DNA of 64,000 bases from CAVVSQ01 sp963848825 (GTDB taxonomy: Bacteria > Planctomycetota > Planctomycetia > Gemmatales > Gemmataceae), in the NCBI GenBank assembly GCA_963848825.1, contig CAWKFA010000014.1:347369-411368 (forward strand), given 5' to 3'. Positions within the stretch are counted from its first letter, which is position 1, and every line of letters begins with the position of its first letter. Positions 37,033-45,163 of the stretch are shown piece by piece. The notes below the pieces were generated by a model. That model was not told where the DNA came from, made no database searches, and was given only the letters and a program-made list of their open reading frames with translations. The translations under genes were made by a program, and so were the position numbers.

Positions 37033-37530
37033 CTAAAGCGTGATAGATTCCAGCTCCGCACGGGCGGCGGCCTCGCGTGCGGCCGTCTCCATCTGCGTCC
37101 GCCGTGCCTCCTCCTCCTTCGCCATAGCGAGCTTCACGGAAGGCAGATTTGCAAGCTGTTCGTCAATGCTCGCAATCGCTTCCTTGTGCTGGTCCGCGAG
37201 TGCTTTCAGCTTGAGAAGGGCGCCCTTGCCGTCCCTGCCAGTGTCAGGACCAAACAACCTCGCGTCCCATGTGTAGACCCCGTGGCCCATCAGTGCGTGC
37301 TTGAGCTTGGCAAAATGGCTCGACACGATTTCCAGCTTGGCCGTGTGGTAGTGACGTCGTGCCTTGAGCAAGCTGTTCTCGTTGACTGGCGGGTCGAACA
37401 TCTGGAGGCCGCCGGCGTTGTTCATGTAGCTCGCACCGTCGGGCAAGAGCCAGGTGCCGTTTTGCAGGTTAATGTTGATCGGGTTGCCGCCGTGGTCGGC
37501 GACGAATTCCGGGAGGGTCAGGACAAACAT
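37033..37530 (-). CDS. Unknown element protein with coiled-coil tail
   Basis: 165 residues from ATG 37530 (GGAG upstream). The open frame to 37821 is out of character and overlaps terL. The N-terminus is globular (MFVLTLPEFVADHGGNPININLQNGTWLLPDGA); the C-terminal 60 residues are strongly helical and charged (KLAMAKEEEARRTQMETAAREAAARAELES). It follows terL by 29 bases. The position downstream of terminase would suit a head or packaging accessory, which is inference. Confidence 0.6.
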   Translation of the reverse strand: MFVLTLPEFVADHGGNPININLQNGTWLLPDGASYMNNAGGLQMFDPPVNENSLLKARRHYHTAKLEIVSSHFAKLKHALMGHGVYTWDARLFGPDTGRDGKGALLKLKALADQHKEAIASIDEQLANLPSVKLAMAKEEEARRTQMETAAREAAARAELESITL

Positions 37531-37558
37531 TTTGGTCGTCTCCAATTGAGAAAAGGGA

Positions 37559-39182
37559 TCATCGTCTGTAAGTCGGGCCGAACATTTTTTTGAGTGCCTT
37601 ACGGGCCAGCTCCTGCGTGTTGTCCGAACCGGCCTCGTGGAGGAATCCCATCCGCTGCTGGTGGGCCTCTTGGCGTTCGGCGACGGAGTCCAGGTACTGC
37701 TGGTATTTTGACTGACCATCAGAACGAACAACGCCAGCCGTGGTCGGCCTCTTGGTGGACAATTCGGACCCGACCAGCAGGGCCAGGGCGAACGCTGAGA
37801 AACTGTCTCCGTGCCCTTCACCGTCGCGGGGGCTGGTCAATCGGATGCCGTAGCTTTTTTCTTCAACCCTGACCTTGTGCAGGTCGCGGTGGAGGGGTTC
37901 GCAGGGGAACAGCAGCAGGCGGCGGTCTGTGAACGACTCGATGGTCAGCGTGGCCTGCTCGCGGAGGTTAGAGGCGGAGGGTGGAATCTCACGCATCCAG
38001 GGGAGACTCCACAACCGGCGACGTGAGTTCCTGCGGCGGTGCTCGGAATCGGCCTCCAACGTCTGGGCCAGGTGCTCGGCCTGCCAGGGATCGAACCCGA
38101 CCTGCTCAAGGCCGAATTGTCGGTCTAGCTCAAGGACGTGCTGCTGGACGTCGAGCAGGTCGATCTTCTTGCCCAGCGTCGGACGCCAGAGCTTGTGGTG
38201 GGCCAGCCTCAACTTGCCCGCCCTGCCGCCGTCCGGGACGCCGATGACGACCACGGAGGAACCGTCGCGGGTCAGGCCCAGGTCGATGCCGCCGACGAAC
38301 AGCCAGCCGGGTTCGTGGCCCGTCATCGGCTCAAGGTCGTCTTGGAACGCGGCCGCGATGTCCTGGGGGGTAAGAGCATCACCACCACCGCTCGACCACT
38401 GGTTTTCCCACAATCTCAAATACGCCACGGTCGGCAGCATCCTCCGTTGCTCGGCCAGTCGTGCCGGGGTCAGCCAGGATGCCTGCGGTCCATCGAGGCG
38501 GGAGAAGTGCCAGGCCTCATCAGTGGCGCAACCTCGCGGACGCCCCACTGCCAGCTGTCGCAGAACCCCGCGTTGCTTATGACGACCAGTAGGCAGTTAG
38601 AACGCTTCGCGGCGGACGAAATGAGCGAGTGCCAGAGTGAGCCGTCGCCCTCCCAATGGCAAAGCTCGTCCGCGATTATCAGATCGGGGAGGATGCCGTA
38701 GGAGGAACCGACGTCGCTGGCCTCGATGGACAACTCGCCGCCTTCGCCTGGATGCCCCGCCGCCTTGTTGACTACGCGGTGGGCCTCGACGCTCAGGATG
38801 TTCGCGAGCCAGGGGTTCAGTCTGACCACCGTCTGCATGGCATCGCGGAGCAACCCGGCTTGATCTTTGTCGGCAGCGAACGCGAAGCCCTTGAGCGGAC
38901 GGGTGGCGAACGCCAACGCCCAGCAACAGGTGACGGCAAGGTCGGTCGTCTTGGAGTGACCGCGACCACGCTCCAGGTATGCCCGCGACTTGGCAGGGGC
39001 ATCGGCAGGGGCACGGCCGTTGCACCGCATCAGGCCGGGGTCGAGGGCGGCGAAATCGTCCCGCTGCCAGGGGTCCATCACGTCGCCTAACCTGCGCCTG
39101 TTCCGTCAACGTCCACGATCAGGTCGTCGCGGAAGGCGCTGGGGGAGGCTGCGTACTTGGCGAATTGCTTGGCGGATATCAT
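37559..39182 (-). CDS. terL: Phage-type terminase large subunit (two frameshifts)
   Basis: Packaging motor, about 540 residues over three frames. ATG 39182 gives MISAKQFAKYAASPSAFRDDLIVDVDGTGA; the frame changes near 39093 to LGDVMDPWQRDDFAALDP and continues with the ATPase: Walker A-like RGRGHSKT, Walker B LIIADELCHW and motif III LLVVISNAG. It changes again near 38530 to DEAWHFSRLDG and the nuclease half (FVGGIDLGLTRDGSSVVVIG, with a catalytic Asp, and GHGDSFSAFALALL). The start codon overlaps the terS stop (TGATGA). Terminase without visible capsid or portal genes is a hallmark to check for satellites. Confidence 0.8.
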
Positions 39183-39780
39183 CACTTGTCCTCCAGGTTG
39201 CCGGCGCTGTCATCTGGCGCGGGAATCAGCCAGGGTGGCGGGGCCTTCGCGTCCAGGCGCAGCAGCTTGATGTTCCTGTCCCTGGCGTCGCTGGCCTTAG
39301 CTATCTCCCCGGAAAAGCGCAGGCGGTCGGACGCTGACAGAGTGTTCGCTTCTTTTCTGAGCCAGTATGCGGCGAGCAAGCCGTGGCGCTCCCACTTCAA
39401 GATGCTGTTGATCGCCGCAGCGTCCACGACGGATATCTCCCCCTTGATCCGGATGACCTCCGCCTCCATCTGCCGCCGCAGGCCGTTTACCGCGTGCTCT
39501 ATGTGGGTGCATCCGGCAGGCAGCTTGCTACCCTTCATCCCGTGCCGGGTGGCGTTCTTGTTCCCCTTGGGAGCGCCCGACCGGCCTTGCTTCCCGTGGA
39601 AGGCGCTGCCCTTGCCGTAGGACTGCGAGGCTTGGCGGCGGCTTCCTGTCCTAGGACCGTTTCCCCCAGCGCCGTTTTCGCCAAGGGAGTTCCTTCGGGG
39701 GGACAGGTTTCGGGGGGCGTTTTACTACTGCCGGGTAGTAAACCGTTTCCAGAAAGTCCGTTATTTCTAGTGTTTTCCAT
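39182..39780 (-). CDS. Terminase small subunit-like protein (frameshifted)
   Basis: About 198 residues. The main part (39538-39182) reads MKGSKLPAGCTHIEHAVNGLRRQMEAEVIRIKGEISVVDAAAINSILKWERHGLLAAYWL. The same frame extends upstream as GAPKGNKNATRHG, the opening phrase seen in many small terminases and their HTH domains. The true start is probably ATG 39780 in another frame (MENTRNNGLSGNGLLPGSSK), joined near 39585. It lies directly upstream of terL and overlaps it. The assignment rests on position and the GAPKGNKNA motif. Confidence 0.6.
39721..39742. promoter_or_regulatory. GGTAGTAAA-type palindrome, site 2
   Basis: TTTACTAC and GTAGTAAA arms (8 bases, perfect) around TGCCGG. It lies within the first codons of the terS locus, 38-60 bases after its proposed start, where a bound protein could repress packaging genes. 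Confidence 0.5.
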
Positions 39781-39889
39781 AGTTCCTCACCGGTTTCCCT
39801 AACCTAGTTCGCGTCGAATCCGACCGTTTTATCCTGCGCTTCGGGGTCCTAGGGGCGAATGGATTTCGGTCGGGTATCCATCTGCCGGT

Positions 39890-39998
39890 CATTCCTTTAA
39901 CGATTTAACGATTTTTAACCGTTTTCTAGGTTCCCCCTCCATGTGGGTCTCCTATAGGGAGAACCTAGAAATTTGTTAAATGGTTAAATGGTTAAACA
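39890..39998. other. Iteron-like repeats and hairpin, candidate replication origin
   Basis: One cluster (39897-39921) reads TTTAACGATTTAACGATTTT then TAACCG; another (39973-39998) contains TTAAATGGTTAAATGGTTAA. Between them a perfect 9-base inverted repeat (TCTAGGTTC at 39925, GAACCTAGA at 39961) frames a loop that includes CTCCTATAGGGAG. AT-rich direct repeats plus a hairpin beside a primase-helicase gene are the usual make-up of a small-element origin. There is no T run, so it is not an intrinsic terminator. Confidence 0.55.
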
Positions 39999-40241
39999 CC
40001 GGTTGATCTCCTCTTCCGCTGCCGTTAGTGCTTCCTCTTCGCTGTGCCAACAATAAGGCGAGAACCTGACGCCGTTCTCTAAGGTGTGAACGCAGTAGCC
40101 GAACGTCAGTCCGTCCTTGTGGACGAATACCGTGATGGCGCTCCCGTCGGGGAATCGCTTGTAGAGGTTGTTCTTCCTGGATCGCTTCCAAGGTGGATTG
40201 CAATTCGCATAATCGCGAGATTGTCTTGGGATTACCGGCAT
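39984..40241 (-). CDS. Small protein downstream of the primase
   Basis: 85 residues, starting 3 bases after the primase stop region: NNLYKRFPDGSAITVFVHKDGLTFGYCVHTLENGVRFSPYCWHSEEEALTAAEEEINRCL. The compact beta-alpha pattern looks like a real folded protein. No family is recognised. Its last codons run into the iteron-like repeats. Confidence 0.6.
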   Translation of the reverse strand: MPVIPRQSRDYANCNPPWKRSRKNNLYKRFPDGSAITVFVHKDGLTFGYCVHTLENGVRFSPYCWHSEEEALTAAEEEINRCLTI

Positions 40242-40243
40242 CG

Positions 40244-42332
40244 CTAGTTCCCTTCCTTTTTGCTTGGATGGGACTCTTTGAACCCCTGGGCAACTGTGGC
40301 ATTAGTCGCGTCTTTCAGGAGCCGCAGCCCTTTCCAACCCATTACCCCCGTGTTGGTCCGCTTGCTTTCTAATCCCCTTCCCCGCAGCTTGCGTCCAAAG
40401 GCGTTCTGGGAAATTTCGCTGCCGGTTTCCCGCTTGAAGGCCTGGAACAATTCTGTCGCCGGGGCTATATACCCCGGTCCGAACTGACAGGCATCACTGA
40501 GGAATTGCGCGACGTCATCCATTTCGGTCGAATATTCCGTGGTGCGAACCTGCACTATTTCCGGCTCTTTCATTCCGTTCCGCTGCCAGTCGAGGCAACC
40601 GGCTAGCGCCCAGTTGAGTATGCCTGGCAGTTCCAGAGCGAGCTTAGATGGAAGTTCCTTGTCTTGGTCGGATTCGGGAATGACGACATCGAAGGGAATG
40701 AGCTTGACCCTTCGCCAGATTCCGTGGTCGGTGCCTGTGATGGTGGGCTTGTGGTTACCCGCAAGCCAGACGTGATGCGTTGGTTTAAATTCCCAAAAAT
40801 TTTCACGCATCCGGCGTGCCCGAACGCGGTCCCCGCCCGTCAGTTCCTTGGTCAACGCTTCATTCATCTTCCGGCCTTCTTCCGTTTCGATGCAGGCGAC
40901 GATCCGCTTGCCGAACAGGTCGGCCCGGTCGGTAGGATGGCTTTCCCCCCGTTTCGCCATCAACAAGTCTGGGGCGGCTTTCATCCCGTAATCTGATCCC
41001 ACCATTTTCAAGACGGTTTCGCAAAACGTGCTTTTGCCGTTGGCTCCACTCCCGTACAAGAAGGGCAACACGTGTTCCCTAGATTCACCGGTGATGCAGT
41101 AACCGACCAGCCGTTGCAGGTAACCGATGAGTTCCTGGTCAACATTGAAAATCTTTTCCAGGACCCCCCGCCACAGCGGGCAGTCGGCATCATTATCGAA
41201 CCGCACCGGGGCCAGCTTGGTTATGAAATCTTCCTGGCGATGTTCCCCAAGTTCCCCGGTCCGCAAATCAAGAGTGCCGTTTTCTAAGTTGAGCAACCAG
41301 GGGTCAGTGTCCAGCTCTTCCACGCCGATAGGAATGTCCGGCTCGCTCCTGGCCAGACTGACCATAGCTCCGATCCCTCTTGCATCGTTGGTGTACTTGG
41401 CAAAAGGAATCATCTTTTTAACTAAATCGCTGTCCACTTTGTTCGCGGATGCGTTGGCAATTTCACGCCAGAGGTCCGCCGCCGTTTCCTTGGCGAAGGA
41501 TTGAATCCGCAGTTCCTGATCGACTTTCCACCGTTTCCCGTCCCACATCAGCCACTTATCCCAGGGGCCAACCCAACGAATGACATCTCGAAATTTAGAT
41601 ACAAGTCGGGCGGCATTGGCAGCGTCGGTCATGCCTTCCGGTTTGTCCATTGAGGTTCCAGTGGGCACGGGTTGTGCCAGTTTCACTAGTTGCATAAACG
41701 CTTCCTTTCCGTGAGCAACTAGATAATCATCGACACCTTGCTTAGCACCACCGAGGCCGGGAGGTAGTTCAACGTTGTAGACTTCCTTAGCCCCGACTTC
41801 CCGCAGCGCCTTGGCAAGCCGTCGCCTAGCTAGATCAACGTGCCAGCGAGTCTTTTCTTTTTGGTCGTAATCGAAAACGATGAAGACCTTTCGACCCGTC
41901 CAGTTGATGGCCGCAAGGTCTTCAATTAGGACGCCCTTCTTTCCCCAGGAAAATGCTCCACCAAGTGCTATTGTTGCTTCGCCCGTGTCCTGATTTGCTT
42001 TTAGTGCCTTTTTCTCACCTTCAGTTATGTAGAGGTCGCTTTCGCCGTCACGCAGTTTAGGCAGGGACCCAGCGGGGAAATAGTGCGCGGAGCGGCGATC
42101 CTTTTGGCTGCAAATATTTTGCAGGCTTCCCGTTAATCATTACCGGCGTGCGCATTCGGCGACGGGCAAAGCAATTTACCTGTCCGTCGCGGTCACGATA
42201 AGGGAAGACCAGGGCGTCGCCTTCCGTGCGAAGTTCATTCGCCAAGATTGTTGAATCCGATATGCCGGATGCTACCCGGAGATCTGCCGAGTCTTCGGTA
42301 CTAACCGGGAGACGCCGAATTATCTTTAGCAT
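40244..42332 (-). CDS. Primase-helicase: TOPRIM plus P4/D5-type SF3 helicase (frameshifted)
   Basis: About 696 residues once an indel near 42092 is corrected. The first frame (42332) has a zinc-free primase-like start (SDSTILANELRTEGDALVFPYRDRDGQVNCFARRR). The second carries a TOPRIM domain with LYITEGEKKALKANQ and VFIVFDYDQKEK, as in DUF3854 proteins. From about residue 270 a D5_N/P4-type region leads to an SF3 helicase: Walker A FLYGSGANGKSTF, Walker B-like RIVACIETEE, and HHVWLAGNHKPTITGTDHGIWRRVKLIPF. This is the replication protein of many satellites and P4-like elements. Confidence 0.87.
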
Positions 42333-42338
42333 GGTTTC

Positions 42339-42584
42339 CTACTTGTAAAACTCGATGACTTCCGCCGCTTGTTTCCGTCTCGGCATCTTTTGTGGCGCCG
42401 TGGTCGGCGTCCTTAGCTGCTCAAAAGCCTCAAGGGCCTGTTGAGTGATCCGCCACCGGGGCTTGCCCGCACGTAGGCTCCGCCCGACATTGATGGCCCG
42501 CAGTTCGCCGGAACGAATCCAGCCCAGCACGGTGTATTCACCGACGCCGTATCGTTCAGTCAGGTCTTTGACGGTTAGCGTCAT
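42339..42584 (-). CDS. Excisionase-like MerR/HTH_17 DNA-binding protein
   Basis: 81 residues. A winged-helix start (MTLTVKDLTERYGVGEYTVLGWIRSGELRAINVG ... KPRWRITQQALEAFEQL) is typical of HTH_17 excisionases and small element regulators. The basic tail (KMPRRKQAAEVIEFYK) adds DNA contacts. It overlaps its upstream neighbour by 4 bases and precedes the primase by 6, so it is in the replication operon. It may be the directionality factor for the integrase or the regulator that binds the GGTAGTAAA sites. Confidence 0.75.
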   Translation of the reverse strand: MTLTVKDLTERYGVGEYTVLGWIRSGELRAINVGRSLRAGKPRWRITQQALEAFEQLRTPTTAPQKMPRRKQAAEVIEFYK

Positions 42585-42793
42585 TGGGCCACCCCTACAT
42601 TCTGCCCCGCCTCGGCTAAGTCCCTGTCAACGGACTCGCAACATGGGAACGATACCGTCATGCCGAAATCTCTGGCTAGCTTGGCCAGCGCCGCTTGCTC
42701 TAGTCCCCGGTTGCCGTTTCGGTGGGCTACGCGAGCTAGGGCAATAAGGGATGCAGCGCCGTTGGGTAGCTGGTATTCGATTTTTTCCGGCAT
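42581..42793 (-). CDS. Small unknown protein
   Basis: 70 residues: YQLPNGAASLIALARVAHRNGNRGLEQAALAKLARDFGMTVSFPCCESVDRDLAEAG. It is mainly helical. The stop overlaps the excisionase-like start (ATGA), showing a real translationally coupled gene. No family is recognised. It is the first gene of the replication operon. Confidence 0.6.
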   Translation of the reverse strand: MPEKIEYQLPNGAASLIALARVAHRNGNRGLEQAALAKLARDFGMTVSFPCCESVDRDLAEAGQNVGVAQ

Positions 42794-42845
42794 AATAAGC
42801 CTCCTATCCCTACGGCGATAAGTAAGCCATTTCCGACGTGGCGCA

Positions 42846-42880
42846 ACAAAAAAGGCCGCGAAACTAAGGTTTCACGGCCT
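42846..42880 (-). terminator. Intrinsic terminator after the HTH gene
   Basis: Read on the minus strand: AGGCCGTGAAAC, loop, GTTTCGCGGCCT, then six T. It ends the integrase-HTH transcript and separates it from the replication operon. Confidence 0.85.
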
Positions 42881-42924
42881 AAATTCATTTTTCGGGCGGT
42901 AAGTAGATTCGTCTTTCCGATAAG

Positions 42925-43476
42925 TTACCGTCGTCGGTCGGCCCGTTTAGCTTCGTGCATCGCTCTCGCTCGGCGGATCGTGTTTGTCCATGTTTCCGTT
43001 TGAATCACGGCCGGGGCCGAGCAACCCAACTGTGCTGCAAATTCTCTGGCCGACCAGGAAAGCCGGCTGGGGTCTTCCTGAATCATCTCGGCCAGCCGCT
43101 GGTTCACAGTACCTTTTATCCGGGCTTGTTTTGGTTTGGCCAACTGCTTTTTACCTTCTGGCTGCTCGCCATCTACCCAACGAATGAGCTGGTCAATGGC
43201 GGACATGGCGGCTGCCTCTGAGTCGATGTGCGGCAACGATGGCGGCGGAAGACGCACACCGTCCAGGTTGCGGGCCATGTCCCAGAGATCAGCGACGATC
43301 GCCCGCCAGTTGCGCACTGTGTGCTTTCTTTCAAGCGATAGGATGTCGCCGCGATCATAACTTGCACGCAAATAATCGCGGAAATGCTGAGCAGAGCTAA
43401 GGGCCTTCGCCCGTTCATTCTTTAACAAATCGTCGATAGATATGTCACACTTACTTTCGTCGTCGTGTTTCTTCAT
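42925..43476 (-). CDS. HTH-type protein coupled to the integrase
   Basis: 183 residues. The N-terminal two thirds are helical and charged (LLKNERAKALSSAQHFRDYLRASYDRGDILSLERKH). The C-terminus has a helix-turn-helix-like stretch (LSWSAREFAAQLGCSAPAVIQTETWTNTIRRAR) ending in basic residues. The start overlaps the integrase stop by 4 bases, so both are made from one transcript. It may be a regulator of integration or copy control; family not known. Confidence 0.65.
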   Translation of the reverse strand: MKKHDDESKCDISIDDLLKNERAKALSSAQHFRDYLRASYDRGDILSLERKHTVRNWRAIVADLWDMARNLDGVRLPPPSLPHIDSEAAAMSAIDQLIRWVDGEQPEGKKQLAKPKQARIKGTVNQRLAEMIQEDPSRLSWSAREFAAQLGCSAPAVIQTETWTNTIRRARAMHEAKRADRRR

Positions 43477-44846
43477 GCGGCACCGCCTTCCGGGGCATAG
43501 AGCCGCAGCGCTGGTGCCGCTGCCCTACCCTCACCGACAGCTTGCCGTGGCTCCCTTTTTTCTTTGGTAGTTGCATCGGTATTGTCGGCGCCATCGTCCT
43601 GGGGGGCCTTACCGAATAGCCATTGCCGAACATGCTCCGTGACCTTGAGTAGCCTGTCATCGTCAATGCCGTGGGTGTAGTTGGCGTCGATGGAGTCGTC
43701 AGTGTGGCCCATGATGAGGCGGATCGCGTTCGGGTCCTTCGTCGCGTCCGCGATGGTGCGGAATGTGTGGCGGAGGGAATAGAAGCCGACGCCCGCACGG
43801 CGAATCTTCAGCCTGCCAAGCAGCTTTCCCGTCTCTAGTGACACCGCCCCAGCGCTGCCGTCCTTCGACCACGCCCGGCCGTACTTGGTGACGAACACCA
43901 GACGTTCGGCGTCATCGTCCTTCGGAGTGGGGCGTTCATCTATCGCCACCTTGACCGCCTCGATGGTTTCGGGCCAGAGGGGGCACCGGCGCATGATGCC
44001 CGTCTTGGGCCTGGGAAATTCGACCCAGCCGGTTTCCATGTTGAGCGCTGCCATCGGCAACCGCCCGCAGTCCGTGTTACCGAACCCGGCGTTGATGCCG
44101 AGTAGGATCATGGCCTTGAGTTGAACGCCAGCACCGTCGATGATCGTCCGAAGCTCCCCCGCGTCGAACAGCCGCGTGCCACGTTCGGCCCGATGCTTCC
44201 GGAGTTCGCTTTTCTTCGGTTTCTTGAACAGCGAGCCGTAGATGACTGCCTTCTGGGTCAGGCCGTTGTCCGTCGCGAACTTGAAGACGGTGCGAACCTT
44301 CTGAATTTCGTTGCCGAGCCGGACCGGTCCGAACTGCTTTTCCAAGGAGACCCGCAGCGCCCCGAAGTCATCGGGCCTAAGATCATCTACGAGCCGCGCC
44401 CCGCCGAACTCCTTGACGAGCCTGCCGGTAGTAGACGGATATTCCCCCTTGGGATCGTCCTCTCCGATCCGCTGGTACATCCTGGCCGAGATTTTTCCGG
44501 CTCCCCACTCCTGGTGCTTGACGGTTAGGAACCGGTTGCAAAGGTCCTTGATGGTAAGATTGTCGCCCTTCGCCTGCGGTGTCCGTCCGGCGTGGAGGTC
44601 GTCGGCCTGGGCCTTGTAGAGTTCCAAGGCCTCTTTCCAGCCGTCGCCTTCGACCCTGACTAGCTTGCCGTTGACGCGCTTGGCCCAATGGCCGAAGTAG
44701 CGAATCTTGCCGTTGATCTTCTTCTGCCATTTGCCGCTGGCGTGGACTGTCAGGGGGAAATCCGGGTAGGGTTTCTTGGGCCTGTCGGCGGCCGCTTTAC
44801 GCTGGCGGGGCTTTCGGGTAGAATCATCCCATGGCGCTGCCTCCAT
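43473..44846 (-). CDS. int: Tyrosine recombinase (integrase)
   Basis: 457 residues; catalyses integration at tRNA-Arg(CCT), whose gene is 167 bases away. An arm-binding-like N-terminus and SAM-like domain (LTIKDLCNRFLTVKHQEWG) lead to the catalytic domain. The second arginine box is present (FYSLRHTFRTIADATKDPNAIRLIMGH) and the nucleophile is probably the Tyr in DANYTHGI. The first arginine box, normally in a TGxRxxEL context, reads LLGINAGFGNTDCGRLPM here. That variant departs from the textbook site although the rest is well formed. Intact reading frame. Confidence 0.9.
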   Translation of the reverse strand: MEAAPWDDSTRKPRQRKAAADRPKKPYPDFPLTVHASGKWQKKINGKIRYFGHWAKRVNGKLVRVEGDGWKEALELYKAQADDLHAGRTPQAKGDNLTIKDLCNRFLTVKHQEWGAGKISARMYQRIGEDDPKGEYPSTTGRLVKEFGGARLVDDLRPDDFGALRVSLEKQFGPVRLGNEIQKVRTVFKFATDNGLTQKAVIYGSLFKKPKKSELRKHRAERGTRLFDAGELRTIIDGAGVQLKAMILLGINAGFGNTDCGRLPMAALNMETGWVEFPRPKTGIMRRCPLWPETIEAVKVAIDERPTPKDDDAERLVFVTKYGRAWSKDGSAGAVSLETGKLLGRLKIRRAGVGFYSLRHTFRTIADATKDPNAIRLIMGHTDDSIDANYTHGIDDDRLLKVTEHVRQWLFGKAPQDDGADNTDATTKEKREPRQAVGEGRAAAPALRLYAPEGGAA

Positions 44847-44903
44847 CTTTAAGGGTTCAGGTGGCGTCGCCTCCGGCGGATAACAGCCGTCGGGGGCAAC
44901 TTT

Positions 44904-44945
44904 TTTACTACCCTTTCATTATACGGTAGTAAAGACGGTAGTAAA
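44904..44945. promoter_or_regulatory. GGTAGTAAA-type sites, site 3 (integrase promoter)
   Basis: Three half-sites: TTTACTACC at 44904-44912, GGTAGTAAA at 44925-44933 and GGTAGTAAA at 44937-44945. The first two face each other across 12 bases. The cluster lies 58-100 bases upstream of the integrase start and is therefore a good candidate operator. Confidence 0.55.
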
Positions 44946-45012
44946 CGGAGGTTTTTCGGTTTTTTCGGAGGAGCGAAGAAATGCGGAAAACACTGGAAAT
45001 TATGCCAGTTTC

Positions 45013-45085
45013 GCCCTCGTAGCTCAGGGGATAGAGCATCGGTTTCCTAAACCGAGGGTCGCAGGTTCAAATCCTGCCGGGGGTA
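45013..45085 (+). tRNA. tRNA-Arg(CCT)
   Basis: 73 bases. The acceptor stem GCCCTCG pairs with CGGGGGT, with two G-U pairs. D-stem GCTC/GAGC; anticodon stem TCGGT/ACCGA with loop TTCCTAA, anticodon CCT; T-arm GCAGG-TTCAAAT-CCTGC. CCA is not encoded. Its 5' half is the attachment core of the element to the left. Confidence 0.95.
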
Positions 45086-45163
45086 GTTTTAAGTTATTGC
45101 TCTGCATTGGGTTATCAAATAAAACCAGACTAAAGCGCGCGAAACAAAAAACAGAACGAATTC

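Larger units (their letters stand above)
32443..45050. mobile_element. Satellite-like integrated element in tRNA-Arg(CCT)
   Basis: Bounded by a 38-base direct repeat (32443-32480 and 45013-45050) equal to the 5' half of tRNA-Arg(CCT) up to the anticodon loop. Genes from right to left: integrase, HTH protein, small protein, excisionase-like protein, primase-helicase, small protein, iteron-like repeats, terS, terL, three unknown proteins, zinc-finger protein, IS256-type insertion, DUF2971 protein, small protein. Nearly all core genes read leftward from the integrase side; the cargo at the left end reads rightward. No capsid, portal, protease or tail gene is seen. A phage satellite or a heavily reduced prophage fits best. 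Confidence 0.85.

Noticed and set aside
37531..37821. N-terminal extension of the 37033-37530 protein
   Set aside because: This part is the shadow of terL in another frame; a ribosome site just before ATG 37530 fixes the start.
43473..44846. Serine recombinase or DDE element as the mobiliser
   Set aside because: The LRHTF box, GH motif and C-terminal tyrosine, with a tRNA target, identify a tyrosine recombinase.
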